From an uncultured Oscillospiraceae bacterium (GTDB lineage: Bacteria; Bacillota; Clostridia; Oscillospirales; Acutalibacteraceae): DNA of 10,176 nucleotides. Below are positions 1 to 7,501 of this stretch, one piece after another. Numbering within the stretch: position 1 is the first letter of the stretch; the number at the start of each line of letters is the position of its first letter. The stretch is from assembly GCA_900552925.1 (NCBI GenBank), contig USBH01000040.1, positions 1 to 10,176 on the forward strand, in the 5' to 3' direction. The notes under the pieces were generated by a model, which worked only from the letters and a program-made list of their open reading frames with translations, was not told where the DNA came from and ran no database searches. Both the position numbers and the translations under genes were made by a program.

Positions 1-48
1 CGAGATTAGCTGCAGTCTCGTGGGCTCGGAGATGTGTATAAGAGACAG
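1..48. other. Untrimmed Illumina Nextera read-2/i7 adapter (artefact)
   Basis: Bases 15-48 match, base for base from memory, the Nextera transposase read-2 adapter: GTCTCGTGGGCTCGG followed by the 19-bp Tn5 mosaic end AGATGTGTATAAGAGACAG. Bases 1-6 (CGAGAT) match the end of the P7 primer, and 7-14 (TAGCTGCA) occupy the 8-nt i7 index position. The stretch is library sequence left at the contig edge, not genome. Genomic sequence starts at 49. The citrate synthase reading frame runs into it and is therefore cut artificially. Confidence 0.97.
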
Positions 49-1248
49 CTCGTAGACAAGCCCGGAATAAAAATCGACGTTCGCGCATATGACTTTTTTG
101 TTCCCGGTCACCTTTTTGAACGCGGCCGGAGACAGGCGCTCGATGCGCTCGTACAGCGCGAACTTGTCGCCGTAGCCCTTTTCCGCGGCCAGCTTGCGCG
201 CCTGCTTTTTGAGCTCGACGGCGCGCGGGTCGGAAATCGTGTAGATCGCATGGCCCATGCCGTAGATCAGGCCGCTTCTGTCGCCGACCTCGCGCCGCAG
301 GATGCGCTCGAGATACGTCTCCACCTCGTCGTCGCTGTCCCAGTGCTGCACGTTCTGCATGATGTCGGTCATCATCTGGCGCACCTTGTGGTTCGCGCCG
401 CCGTGGCGGAAGCCTTTGAGCGAGCCGATGGCCGCCGCGATCGTCGAGTAAATATCGGTGTGCGCCGAGGAGAGCACGCGCGCGGTAAACGTGGAGTTGT
501 TGCCGCCGCCGTGCTCCGCGTGCATCACCATGCACAGATCGAGCAGCTCGGCCTCCTCGCGCGTAAAGCTGCGGTCCTCACGCAGCGCGTTGAGGATCGC
601 CTCCGCCGTCCTGTGCTGCGGCTCAAACGGGTGGAAAAACATCGTCTGCTTGTCGTAGTGGCGCCGCTTCACCTGGTACGCGTACGTCATGATCGCCGGC
701 ATCCGCGCGATCAGCGAGATGCTCTGGCGCATGTTGTTTTCGAGCGAGAGATCGTCCGGGTCGTCGTCGTAGGAGTACAGCGTCAAAACGGCGCGGGCGA
801 GCTTGTTCATCACGTCCTTCGAGGGGTTCTTCATGATGACGTCCTCGGGGAAGTACTCGGGCAGCTCGCGGTTTTCGTAGAGGATCTGGCAGATGCGGCC
901 GTACTGCCGCTTGTCCGGCAGCTTGCCGAAGATCAGCAGCCACACGACCTCCTCAAAGGCAAAGCGCCCCTCGGCGCGGCAGCCGTTCACAATGTCGGTC
1001 ACGTTGAGGCCGCGGTAGCTCAGCCGCCCCTCGTCCGGAACCTTCTCGCCGTCGTCGATCAGATAGCCGTGCACGTTGCAGACATGCGTGAGGCCGGCCA
1101 CAACGCCGGTGCCGTCCCGGTTGCGCAGGCCACGTTTGACGTCGTAGTATTCGTATTCGTCCCTCGTAATCCTGTTGTTTGCGCGGTATTCCGCACAAAG
1201 CTCACTGACGGTCGTGCTCGTTTCACTCTCATTAAGCAGTCTCTGCAC
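49..1248 (-). CDS. gltA: Citrate synthase, C-terminus cut by contig edge
   Basis: Condenses acetyl-CoA with oxaloacetate to citrate in the cytoplasm, the entry step of the (here probably partial, glutamate-forming) TCA branch. About 400 codons are present; the last ones, ending NVDFYSGLVYE, abut the adapter, so by comparison with the family roughly 40-60 residues are missing. The catalytic triad is visible: His in HAEHGGGNNST (about residue 246), His in GFRHGGAN (about 282) and Asp in NVDFYSG (about 392). The GMGH...SDPRA motif at about 331-342 also fits. No in-frame ATG lies near the 5' end. GTG at 1248 is chosen because the Shine-Dalgarno AGGAAAGG sits 9 nt upstream; the in-frame GTG at 1257 directly abuts that site, and the ATG at 1253 is out of frame. 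It has its own promoter and diverges from spoIID. A 2-methylcitrate synthase cannot be excluded from sequence alone. Confidence 0.93.
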
Positions 1249-1257
1249 AGCATTCAC

Positions 1258-1265
1258 CCTTTCCT
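1258..1265 (-). promoter_or_regulatory. Ribosome binding site of citrate synthase
   Basis: AGGAAAGG on the minus strand. It is 9 nt from GTG 1248 and 0 nt from GTG 1257, which favours the inner GTG as the start. Confidence 0.65.
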
Positions 1266-1292
1266 GAATTGCGCCCGAAGCGTATTGGCTCT

Positions 1293-1321
1293 ATTGTAGC
1301 GCAGGAACCGCATCCCGTCAA
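1293..1321 (-). promoter_or_regulatory. Sigma-A-type promoter of citrate synthase
   Basis: On the minus strand, -35 TTGACG (1316-1321), 17-nt spacer, -10 TACAAT (1293-1298). Transcription should start near 1286, giving a leader of about 38 nt before GTG 1248. No operator palindrome was recognised around it. Confidence 0.8.
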
Positions 1322-1401
1322 GCCTTTTGAATGATTTAAACGCAAATCTTTCATTTATTCTAATCTTTCCCTTGAAAACCATTTCCATACCCTTCAATTT
1401 T

Positions 1402-1432
1402 GCATGTTCGGTTCTCAATTTTTGCATAACTT
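1402..1432 (+). promoter_or_regulatory. Possible sigma-E-like promoter of spoIID
   Basis: Known biology: spoIID belongs to the mother-cell sigma-E regulon in Bacillus. Here GCATGTT (1402-1408) resembles the sigma-E -35 element, and CATAACTT (1425-1432), 16 nt further on, partly resembles the -10 CATACAMT. The -10 match is weak. No convincing sigma-A promoter was seen in the same 188-nt gap, only a TTGAAA at 1372-1377 without a good -10. Confidence 0.3.
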
Positions 1433-1438
1433 CTAAAG

Positions 1439-1446
1439 AGAAAGGA
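1439..1446 (+). promoter_or_regulatory. Ribosome binding site deciding the spoIID start
   Basis: AGAAAGGA lies 8 nt before ATG 1455. The earlier in-frame ATG at 1446 overlaps this site and so cannot be the start. Confidence 0.75.
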
Positions 1447-1454
1447 TGTCCGCC

Positions 1455-2429
1455 ATGAAGCCCCTTCTCCGCCGCACGCTGCTTTTCGCCGCCGCCTTGT
1501 ACCTGCTGCTCGGCCTGAGCCCGCTCGTGTTCCGGCTCGCGGCCGAAAGGACGCCGCAGCAGGAAGCCGCGCCCGCCGCCTCCCCGGCGCCGGAAGAAGC
1601 GGCCGACGCCGTGTTCCGCATCTACGACGAGGCGCGGGCGCAGGTTCTCGCCGTGCCGGACGCCGACTTCCTGCGCGGCGCGCTACCCTGTGAGATGACG
1701 CTGGACGCGCCGGACGAGGCCCTCAAGGCGCAGGCCGTCGCGATCTACAGCTTTTACAGCGCGCGGCGCCTGGAAAACAGCGGGGACGACGCCGATTTCA
1801 CCTGCAACAGCGCGGAAAAGCAGATCTATATGACCGACGACGACCTCGCCGCGCTCTACGGCGACGGCTGGGCCGATGCGAAAGCGCGGCTCGACGCCAT
1901 TTGCGCGGAGGTCGCCGGGCAGCAGCTCCTGTACGAGGGGGAGCCGATCGAATCGACCTTCTTTGCGATTTCGGCCGGCTGCACGCAGCCGTATGAAAAC
2001 GTGTGGCCGGAGAACAGCTATCCCTACCTGCAGGCCGTGGCCTGCCCGTCCGACATGCTGTACGACGGCTACCGCTCCAGCACCGCCGTGACGCCGGACG
2101 CGGTCCGCGAAGCGTTTCCCGACGTGGAATTTACGGACGACCCTGCCGGCTGGTTCACCGACGCGCACTACTTCGACAGCGGCTACGTCGAGAGCATCGC
2201 GCTCTGCGGCACGACGCTCTCAGGCGTTGCGGTCCGCGAGGCGCTCGGCCTGCGCAGCGCGAGCTTCAGCGTCTCCTTCGACGGCGAGCAGTTCACCTTC
2301 ACGACGCTCGGCTGGGGGCACGGCGTCGGCATGAGCCAGGCCGGCGCCATCTACATGGCCGAAAGCGGCGCCGGCTATGCGGAGATCCTCGCGTATTTCT
2401 ACCCGGGCGCGGCGCTGTCCGCACCGTAA
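1455..2429 (+). CDS. spoIID: Stage II sporulation protein D (SpoIID), peptidoglycan lytic transglycosylase
   Basis: SpoIID cleaves peptidoglycan glycan strands and, with SpoIIM and SpoIIP, drives septal thinning and engulfment of the forespore. The 324-residue protein starts with MKPLLRR and one hydrophobic membrane anchor (about 8-28), then a linker rich in Ala, Pro and Glu (30-50) and a SpoIID/LytB domain. The likely catalytic Glu is Glu80 in LPCEM, followed by the family motif EALKAQAVA (88-96). The C-terminal signature GWGHGVGMSQAGA (286-298) and the YFYPG end (314-318) are intact. Length fits the family. Cys176 and Cys197 lie in the region where some clostridial SpoIID proteins bind zinc, but I cannot assign ligands. 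The gene stands alone, divergent from citrate synthase and convergent with the lysR-type gene; no spoIIM or spoIIP is adjacent. A SpoIID-like cortex or germination hydrolase paralogue is the main alternative. Confidence 0.88.
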   Translation: MKPLLRRTLLFAAALYLLLGLSPLVFRLAAERTPQQEAAPAASPAPEEAADAVFRIYDEARAQVLAVPDADFLRGALPCEMTLDAPDEALKAQAVAIYSFYSARRLENSGDDADFTCNSAEKQIYMTDDDLAALYGDGWADAKARLDAICAEVAGQQLLYEGEPIESTFFAISAGCTQPYENVWPENSYPYLQAVACPSDMLYDGYRSSTAVTPDAVREAFPDVEFTDDPAGWFTDAHYFDSGYVESIALCGTTLSGVAVREALGLRSASFSVSFDGEQFTFTTLGWGHGVGMSQAGAIYMAESGAGYAEILAYFYPGAALSAP

Positions 2430-2492
2430 TTCCGACGGCGCAGGGCGGCCGACATCCCGACACGTATTTTGCTCCTGATTCTTCAATACCGG

Positions 2493-3365
2493 CTACATAC
2501 AGAAAGTGGCCATCAGCATCTCGGATGCGCGGGAAACCGCCTGCTCTCTGCGCAGCAGACAGATGTGCCGCGGCGGGAACGGGTCTGCAAGCGGCAGCTC
2601 CTGAATCTCTCCCGTCCGCAGCTTCTCCTCGGCAAAGTCGCGCACGACACAGCCGATGCCGAGTCCGCGCGCCGCAAACTGCACGATCAGCGCACTCGTC
2701 GCAAGCTCAAATTTCGGGTCGGGCCGTATGCCGCGCCGTGCAAACTCCCGGTCGAGAAACGCCCGCGTGCTTGTGCCGTGCTCCAGCAGGATAAAATCGT
2801 CGGGCGGCAGGTCATCGAGTCTGCACGTCTGCACTTGCCGTGTACCGCCGCACACCAGAATGTCGCGGATCTCGCGCACCGGCGTACAGCGCACGCCCTT
2901 ATAGGCGGGCAGCGGGTCGCTGACCAGCGCAAAATCGATTTGATCCTCCAGCAGCGCCTGCACGGTCTGCGGCGTCGGATTGTTCGTGATGCGGATCCGG
3001 ATTTCCGGATGCTGCCGATGGAATGCTTCGAGATACGGCAGCAGAAAATACTGCAGCGTCATGTCGCTCGCGCCGATCCGGATCTCTCCCATATCCATCC
3101 GCAGCATGCGCGCAATGCCGCGCTCGCCCGCCTCGATCTTTCGAATGCCCTCGGAAACATGGCTGTAGAGCAGCCGGCCTTCCTCAGTCAGCCGCACTCC
3201 CTTCGGCTCACGGACAAACAGCGCGCAGCCGAGCGCTTCCTCCAACTGCCGGATGCTCTGGCTGACCGCCGGCTGCGAAATATAGAGCTTTTCCGCCGCG
3301 CCGGTGATGCTGCCGAGCGATGCAACCGCACAAAACACCTTATAGGCGTCATAACTGATATTCAT
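2493..3365 (-). CDS. LysR-family transcriptional regulator
   Basis: A DNA-binding regulator of 290 residues, normal for LysR. An N-terminal winged helix-turn-helix (about 5-63) contains the typical run SITGAAEKLYISQPAVSQSI (19-38), followed by a linker helix and a periplasmic-binding-protein-like effector domain (about 93-285). The start at 3365 (MNISYDAYK) is set by the strong site GGGAGGGA 5 nt upstream; an in-frame ATG at 3386 lies upstream of that site and is rejected. It is downstream of purA on the same strand but has its own promoter at 3395-3423. No divergent target gene is present, so the regulon and effector are unknown. No terminator was seen between its end and the convergent spoIID end (2430-2492). 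Confidence 0.93.
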   Translation of the reverse strand: MNISYDAYKVFCAVASLGSITGAAEKLYISQPAVSQSIRQLEEALGCALFVREPKGVRLTEEGRLLYSHVSEGIRKIEAGERGIARMLRMDMGEIRIGASDMTLQYFLLPYLEAFHRQHPEIRIRITNNPTPQTVQALLEDQIDFALVSDPLPAYKGVRCTPVREIRDILVCGGTRQVQTCRLDDLPPDDFILLEHGTSTRAFLDREFARRGIRPDPKFELATSALIVQFAARGLGIGCVVRDFAEEKLRTGEIQELPLADPFPPRHICLLRREQAVSRASEMLMATFCM

Positions 3366-3370
3366 GGCGT

Positions 3371-3378
3371 TCCCTCCC
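3371..3378 (-). promoter_or_regulatory. Ribosome binding site deciding the lysR-type start
   Basis: GGGAGGGA on the minus strand, 5 nt before ATG 3365. It falls inside the longer reading frame that begins at 3386, which rules that longer start out. Confidence 0.8.
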
Positions 3379-3394
3379 GCTACCACATGCTCCT

Positions 3395-3423
3395 ATTGTA
3401 CAGGCTTTTTCCACGTCCTGCAA
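3395..3423 (-). promoter_or_regulatory. Sigma-A-type promoter of the lysR-type gene
   Basis: On the minus strand, -35 TTGCAG (3418-3423), 17-nt spacer, -10 TACAAT (3395-3400). It lies in the short gap after purA, so the regulator can be transcribed independently. Readthrough from purA is also possible because no terminator separates them. Confidence 0.75.
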
Positions 3424-3431
3424 GCCGGGGG

Positions 3432-4706
3432 TCATCTGTACAGGATCTGGTCGCGGTGCGGGCCGTTGGAGACCAGTGTGACGGGCACGCCGATCTCGCG
3501 CTCGATAAACTCGATGTATTTTCTGCAGTTGACCGGCAGGTCTTCGTAACGTTGCACACCCGAGACATCGCACCGCCAGCCATCGAGATATGTATAAACC
3601 GGCTTTGCACGCTCGAGCTGCGGGGTCAGCGGGAAATCCCCTGTGATTTTGCCGTCGATTTCATAGCCGACGCAGACCGGGATTTTTTCCAGATAACCGA
3701 GCACATCCACCATCGTGAGCGCTGCCTCTGTCGCGCCCTGCAGCATACAGCCATATCGGGCAGCCACAGCGTCAAACCATGCGACACGGCGCGGGCGCCC
3801 GGTCAGCGCCCCATATTCTCCGTCGCTGCCGCCGCGCCGGCGAAGCGTTTCAGCTTCTTCGCCGTTCAGCTCGCCGACAAACGCCCCGGCGCCGACACAG
3901 GTGGAATACGCCTTGACAACGGCCGTAACCGATTGAATCGCCTGCGGCGAAATCCCCGCCCCAACACAGGCAAACCCGGCCAGCGGGGAGGACGAAGTGA
4001 CGAACGGATAGATGCCGTTGTCCGGATCACGCAGAGCGCCGAGCTGCCCCTCCAGCAGGATACGCTTCCCGCCGCGCAGCAGCGACTGCATCAGATACGG
4101 GCCGTCACACAGCATCGGCCCGAGACGTTCGCGAATATTTACCAGCGCCTCGTACAGCGAAGCGCCGTTCATGCCGCAGTTTTCGCCGTACAAAGCCCGG
4201 AACAGCACGTTTTTCTCCTCCGCGAGCCGCTCGGCCTTTTCGCGCAGCCCACTTCCGAACAGCTCGGCGATCTGGATGCCCTTTTTCGCATACTTATCCG
4301 CATAAAACGGCGCGATCCCCGACTGTGTGGAACCGAAACTGTGCGCCCCGAGCCGTTTCTCCTCCAGCCTGTCCTGCAACCTGTGCACCGGCAGAAGAAG
4401 CTGCGCTCTGGCAGATATTGCAAGGCGTGGCTTCGGGACCCCTTTTTCACGCAGCATTTCAAGCTCTGCAAACAGCATTTCCGCATCCAGTGCGACGCCG
4501 CCTGCGATCACGTTCATAACCTCCGGGTTGAATACGCCCGAAGGCAGAAGATGCAGCACGTTCTTTCCGTACGCATTGATGATCGTGTGTCCGGCATTCG
4601 CACCGCCCTGAAAGCGGACGACGGCATCCGCCTCGCCGGCCAGCAGATCTGTAATCTTGCCCTTTCCCTCGTCGCCCCAGCTGCTGCCAACAATCGCTCT
4701 GACCAT
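3432..4706 (-). CDS. purA: Adenylosuccinate synthetase (Clostridia-type variant)
   Basis: Makes adenylosuccinate from IMP, aspartate and GTP, the first committed step from IMP to AMP, in the cytoplasm. The 424-residue protein has the expected length. The P-loop-like GDEGKGK (11-17) carries the catalytic Asp12, and His40 of NAGHT is the general acid; both align with E. coli Asp13 and His41. TGRPRR (302-307) is the aspartate-binding loop. Several normally constant segments differ: GSTQSGIAP (125-133) replaces TTGRGIGP, EGQLG (219-223) replaces EGAQG, and YSTCVGAG (267-274) replaces the usual YTTRVG. I recall the same substitutions in other Clostridia PurA proteins, so this is probably a lineage variant, not a decayed copy. 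Start: GGAGGG at 4713-4718, 6 nt upstream of ATG. It has its own promoter and lies downstream of the metal-pump terminator. Confidence 0.95.
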   Translation of the reverse strand: MVRAIVGSSWGDEGKGKITDLLAGEADAVVRFQGGANAGHTIINAYGKNVLHLLPSGVFNPEVMNVIAGGVALDAEMLFAELEMLREKGVPKPRLAISARAQLLLPVHRLQDRLEEKRLGAHSFGSTQSGIAPFYADKYAKKGIQIAELFGSGLREKAERLAEEKNVLFRALYGENCGMNGASLYEALVNIRERLGPMLCDGPYLMQSLLRGGKRILLEGQLGALRDPDNGIYPFVTSSSPLAGFACVGAGISPQAIQSVTAVVKAYSTCVGAGAFVGELNGEEAETLRRRGGSDGEYGALTGRPRRVAWFDAVAARYGCMLQGATEAALTMVDVLGYLEKIPVCVGYEIDGKITGDFPLTPQLERAKPVYTYLDGWRCDVSGVQRYEDLPVNCRKYIEFIEREIGVPVTLVSNGPHRDQILYR

Positions 4707-4756
4707 AAAAAGCCCTCCGTTTTCTGAATTGCAGGCACTGTCCGTCCTGCACTTTC

Positions 4757-4785
4757 AGTATACCAGCCGGCATGCGCCGCGTAAA
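4757..4785 (-). promoter_or_regulatory. Sigma-A-type promoter of purA
   Basis: On the minus strand, -35 TTTACG (4780-4785), 17-nt spacer, -10 TATACT (4757-4762). The leader is about 45 nt. No purine riboswitch-like structure or PurR box was recognised in it. Confidence 0.65.
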
Positions 4786-4828
4786 ATACCGTTCTCTTAT
4801 GCGCCGGATAAGGCTGCGTTATGGTGCG

Positions 4829-4857
4829 AAAAAGGGCCGCCCCACAGGGAGCGGCCC
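4829..4857 (-). terminator. Rho-independent terminator of the metal-ATPase gene
   Basis: Minus strand: GGGCCGC pairs with GCGGCCC, extended inwards past a bulged T by CCC/GGG around a TGT loop, and followed by TTTTT. It lies 16 nt past the ATPase stop codon and before the purA promoter, separating the two units. Confidence 0.92.
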
Positions 4858-4872
4858 GGAAATCTGGTCGGT

Positions 4873-6993
4873 TTATTTCGCCTTGAAGCGCAGGATGCGC
4901 ATCGTGTTGAGCACCGTCAGCGCGGTGACACCGACGTCCGCGAATACGCCGACCCACATCGGCACGAAGCCGAACGGGATGCAGAGCAGCACCGCGGCCT
5001 TCGTCGCGAGCGCAAAGACGATGTTGAAGCGGATGACGTTCATGCTGCGCCGCGCCAGACGGATCGCCCGCGGCAGCAGCGAGAGGCTGCCGCTCGAGAG
5101 CACCGCGTCCGCCGTCTCGATCGCGGCCTGCGAGCCGAGGCCGACCGCAACGCCGCAGTCCGCCGCCGCAAGCACCGGCGCGTCGTTGACGCCGTCACCG
5201 ACGAACACGCGCGTGCCCTGCATCGCCTCGACGGCCTGCGCCTTATCCTGCGGCAGAAGCCCCGCGCGGTAATCCGTCACGCCCACCTGCGCCGCCACGG
5301 CCCTGGCCGCGGCCTCGTTGTCGCCGGTCAGCATGACAACCTGCCGTATGCCGGTCTTTTTCATATCGGCCACCGCCGCCGCAGAATCCGGCTTCACGGT
5401 ATCGGCCAGCGTAATGCCGCCGATGACCCGCCCGTCCGCCGCGATCGCGACGGTGCACGGTGGAAGCTGCGAAACGTCGACGCCGTTCTCCTTCAAAAAC
5501 GTGCTGCGCCCGGCAAGCAGCTTTCTGCCCTCCACGACCGCCTCGATGCCGCGGCCCGCAATTTCGCGGATGTCTTCCGCCTCGGGCGCGTCGCCGGCCG
5601 CCTCACGGATCGCCTTGGCAACCGGGTGCGTGGAGAGCGATTCAGCAGAAGCTGCAAACCGCAAAAGCATTTGCTCGGAAACGCCTTCCGCCGTCCAGAC
5701 CGAGGAGACCGAAAGCGCGCCGGTCGTGATCGTGCCGGTCTTGTCGAGCACGACGGTGTCGGCCTTTGCGAGCGCCTCGAGATATTTGCCGCCCTTGATC
5801 AGCATGCCGTTCGTCGACTCCACGCCGATGCCCGCAAAGAAGCCGAGCGGCACGGAGATCACGAGCGCGCAGGGGCACGACGCGACGAGCATCGTCAGCG
5901 CGCGGTAGAGCCAGACGGAAAACGCGCCGAGGCCGAAGAGAGGCGGCAGAACCGCCACGAGGATCGCGAGCACCAGCACGATCGGCGTATAGACGCGCGC
6001 AAAGCGGGTGATGAGCTTTTCCGCCTTGCCCTTGCGCGCTGAGGACTCCTCGATCATGCGCAGGATGCGGCTCGCGGTCGAATCCTCGAACGCGCTCGTG
6101 ACGCGCAGCGTGAGCTTCGCGCTGCCGTTCACGCCGCCGGAAAGCACGCTGTCGCCCGGCGTGGCCTCCACCGGCACGCTCTCGCCGGTCAGCGCCGCGT
6201 TGTCGATGTACGAGCTGCCCTCCGTGATCACGCCGTCGAGCGGGATGCGCTCATACGGGTTGACGACGACGGTTTCGCCCACGGCGACCGAGGCCGGGGA
6301 AACGATTTGCTCGGCGCCGTCCCGGAGCACGCGCGCCGTGTCCGGCCGCATTTCCGTCAGCGCCGTGATGCTCCGGCGGGAGCGGCGCTCGGCGATTTCC
6401 TCCGCGCGCTCGCCGAGGTTGAACAGGATCGCGACCGCGGCCGCCTCGCCGAATTCGCCGAGGCAGAACGCGACGATGACTGCAATCGACATGAGCACAT
6501 TCTCGGTAAAGTTCAGCCTGACCAGGTTCTTCAGGCCGTCCAGGAACACGCCGTAGCCCGAAAGGATCGCCGCAAGGCCGTGCGAAACGGCGACCGCCCA
6601 GACCGGCAGATGCAGCACGTGCTCGAAAACGAGGCCGAGCGCGAACAGGACGACCGCCACGGGGAACACCCATTTCGGTGCTTCCGGCCCATGGCTGTGG
6701 TCGTGGCCGCAGGCACAGCCGTGCGTATGGTCGTGCCCGCAGCCGCAGCCGTGCGCATGGTCATGCGCGTGGCCGTGGTCATGGCCGCAGCAGTCTTCCC
6801 CCTCGTGCCCGTGGCCATGCTCGTGGTCATGGCCGCAGCCGCACGCGTGATCGTGCTCCGTATGGCTGTGCCCGCCATGCGCCGCCCCGTGTTCGGCATG
6901 TGCGTGGCCGTCATGGTCGTGCGCTTCACGGCAGCCGCAGCCGGCATGCGTTTCCCTTTCTCCGCAGCCGCATTCCCGCTTTGTCTCTTTCAT
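4873..6993 (-). CDS. cadA: P1B-type heavy-metal ATPase (Zn/Cd/Pb class) with His/Cys-rich tail
   Basis: An inner-membrane pump that uses ATP to export soft divalent metals. The 706-residue protein has a metal-binding tail (about 8-102), then paired transmembrane segments, an actuator domain with TGES (269-272), the membrane metal site CPC (373-375), phosphorylated Asp417 in DKTGT, the HP motif (456-457) and GDGVND (599-604). The last membrane helix has Asp686 in [11 protein letters not shown], the hallmark of the ZntA/CadA P1B-2 group selective for Zn, Cd and Pb. The usual N-terminal HMA domain with GMxCxxC is absent. Start ATG 6993 is chosen because AAAGGG lies 9 nt upstream; a longer frame from GTG 7026 contains that site. 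It follows the ArsR-type sensor on the same strand and ends at a terminator. Exact metal preference cannot be read from sequence. Confidence 0.95.
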   Translation of the reverse strand: MKETKRECGCGERETHAGCGCREAHDHDGHAHAEHGAAHGGHSHTEHDHACGCGHDHEHGHGHEGEDCCGHDHGHAHDHAHGCGCGHDHTHGCACGHDHSHGPEAPKWVFPVAVVLFALGLVFEHVLHLPVWAVAVSHGLAAILSGYGVFLDGLKNLVRLNFTENVLMSIAVIVAFCLGEFGEAAAVAILFNLGERAEEIAERRSRRSITALTEMRPDTARVLRDGAEQIVSPASVAVGETVVVNPYERIPLDGVITEGSSYIDNAALTGESVPVEATPGDSVLSGGVNGSAKLTLRVTSAFEDSTASRILRMIEESSARKGKAEKLITRFARVYTPIVLVLAILVAVLPPLFGLGAFSVWLYRALTMLVASCPCALVISVPLGFFAGIGVESTNGMLIKGGKYLEALAKADTVVLDKTGTITTGALSVSSVWTAEGVSEQMLLRFAASAESLSTHPVAKAIREAAGDAPEAEDIREIAGRGIEAVVEGRKLLAGRSTFLKENGVDVSQLPPCTVAIAADGRVIGGITLADTVKPDSAAAVADMKKTGIRQVVMLTGDNEAAARAVAAQVGVTDYRAGLLPQDKAQAVEAMQGTRVFVGDGVNDAPVLAAADCGVAVGLGSQAAIETADAVLSSGSLSLLPRAIRLARRSMNVIRFNIVFALATKAAVLLCIPFGFVPMWVGVFADVGVTALTVLNTMRILRFKAK
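6688..6972 (-). repeat. Coding repeat: His/Cys-rich metal-binding tail of the ATPase
   Basis: This segment encodes about 95 residues with, by my count, 28 His and 12 Cys. CGHDH is repeated four times, mixed with HxH runs and five CxC pairs plus one CC pair. At DNA level it is a degenerate array of CATGGTC-like units on the plus strand. It is coding, not a CRISPR or satellite array. It probably buffers metal or delivers it to the pump. Confidence 0.9.
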
Positions 6994-7002
6994 ATCTCTC
7001 AG

Positions 7003-7008
7003 CCCTTT
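7003..7008 (-). promoter_or_regulatory. Ribosome binding site deciding the metal-ATPase start
   Basis: AAAGGG on the minus strand, 9 nt before ATG 6993. It excludes the in-frame upstream GTG at 7026 as the start. Confidence 0.65.
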
Positions 7009-7017
7009 CAAATAATG

Positions 7018-7035
7018 TATGCTCACTTGTTCATA
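7018..7035 (-). promoter_or_regulatory. ArsR/SmtB-type operator-like inverted repeat before the ATPase
   Basis: Minus strand TATGAACA-AG-TGAGCATA: two 8-nt arms matching at 6 of 8 positions around a 2-nt centre. It resembles the 12-2-12 operators of the SmtB/CzrA/CadC family (TGAACA half-sites). It lies in the 69-nt gap between sensor and pump, 25 nt before the pump start. No clear -35/-10 pair was found around it, so it may control an unrecognised promoter or readthrough. Confidence 0.5.
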
Positions 7036-7062
7036 TGTTTTACAAAGAACAAACCCGAAGGC

Positions 7063-7476
7063 TTATTCCGATATATGCTCGAGTCCCATCCGGTAGATCT
7101 GCTGCACATGGTCGTCGTCGAGCGAATAGTACGACTGCTTGCCGTCCCGCTTGACCTTGACGAGATGCGCGTTGCGCAGAAGCCGGAGCTGGTGGGAGAT
7201 TGCGGACTGGCCCATTTCGAGCAGCTCCGCGATCTCGCAGACGCACAGCTCGCGCTGGAAAAGCACGCACATGATGCGGATGCGCGTCGTATCGCCGAAC
7301 ATCTTGAAGAGCTCCGCGAGCTGGAACAGCGTGTCGAGCGGCGGGATCTCCTTCTGCACCGCCTTGAGGTCCGCATGCGCATGCTCGCCCGAGCAGATCG
7401 GCTCGTCCTTCTTCTCTTTCTTTTTCGCAGCCTTTGTCTCGGCTTTTGCGGCCTTCGCCTTTTCCTTTTTCGCCAT
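7063..7476 (-). CDS. ArsR/SmtB-family metal-sensing repressor
   Basis: A winged-helix repressor that releases DNA when Zn/Cd/Pb-type ions bind. The 137-residue form starts MAKKEKAKA and has a Lys/Ala/Glu-rich tail (1-26), then CSGEHAH (28-34), then the winged helix with recognition region SAISHQLRLLRNAHLV. Two metal sites are visible. The first is the ELCVCE pair of cysteines, which with the N-terminal Cys and His can form the alpha-3N site known from CadC. The second is SLDDDHVQQIYRMGLEHISE, which places Asp, His, His and Glu exactly as the SmtB alpha-5 zinc site (Asp104, His106, His117, Glu120). In-frame ATGs at 7488 and 7518 also exist; the latter is only about 5 nt from the predicted transcription start, and GGAG abuts the former, so 7476 is preferred. 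It lies directly upstream of the pump. Confidence 0.93.
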   Translation of the reverse strand: MAKKEKAKAAKAETKAAKKKEKKDEPICSGEHAHADLKAVQKEIPPLDTLFQLAELFKMFGDTTRIRIMCVLFQRELCVCEIAELLEMGQSAISHQLRLLRNAHLVKVKRDGKQSYYSLDDDHVQQIYRMGLEHISE

Positions 7477-7501
7477 CCCGCTTTTCATCTCCAAACCAAC
7501 A

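Noticed and set aside
34..1299. Long plus-strand open frame of about 420 codons opposite citrate synthase
   Set aside because: It begins inside the adapter, is rich in Arg, Val and Ala without domain motifs, and lies antisense to a clear enzyme gene. High-GC codons create such mirror frames.
2469..4727. Plus-strand open frame of about 750 codons opposite the lysR-type gene and purA
   Set aside because: It spans two real minus-strand genes and their promoters and has no recognisable motif, so it is an antisense shadow.
4657..6042. Plus-strand open frame of about 460 codons opposite the metal ATPase
   Set aside because: Arg/His-rich composition without domains; it also crosses the purA promoter and the ATPase terminator.
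6688..6972. Short repeated units resembling a CRISPR or tandem repeat array
   Set aside because: The repetition comes from His, Asp, Gly and Cys codons in frame within the ATPase gene; units are irregular and have no spacers.
7027..7052. TTGTTC-N14-GAACAA inverted repeat overlapping the operator-like site before the pump
   Set aside because: A 6-bp match over this loop length is common by chance, and the 8-2-8 site at 7018-7035 fits the known operator form better.
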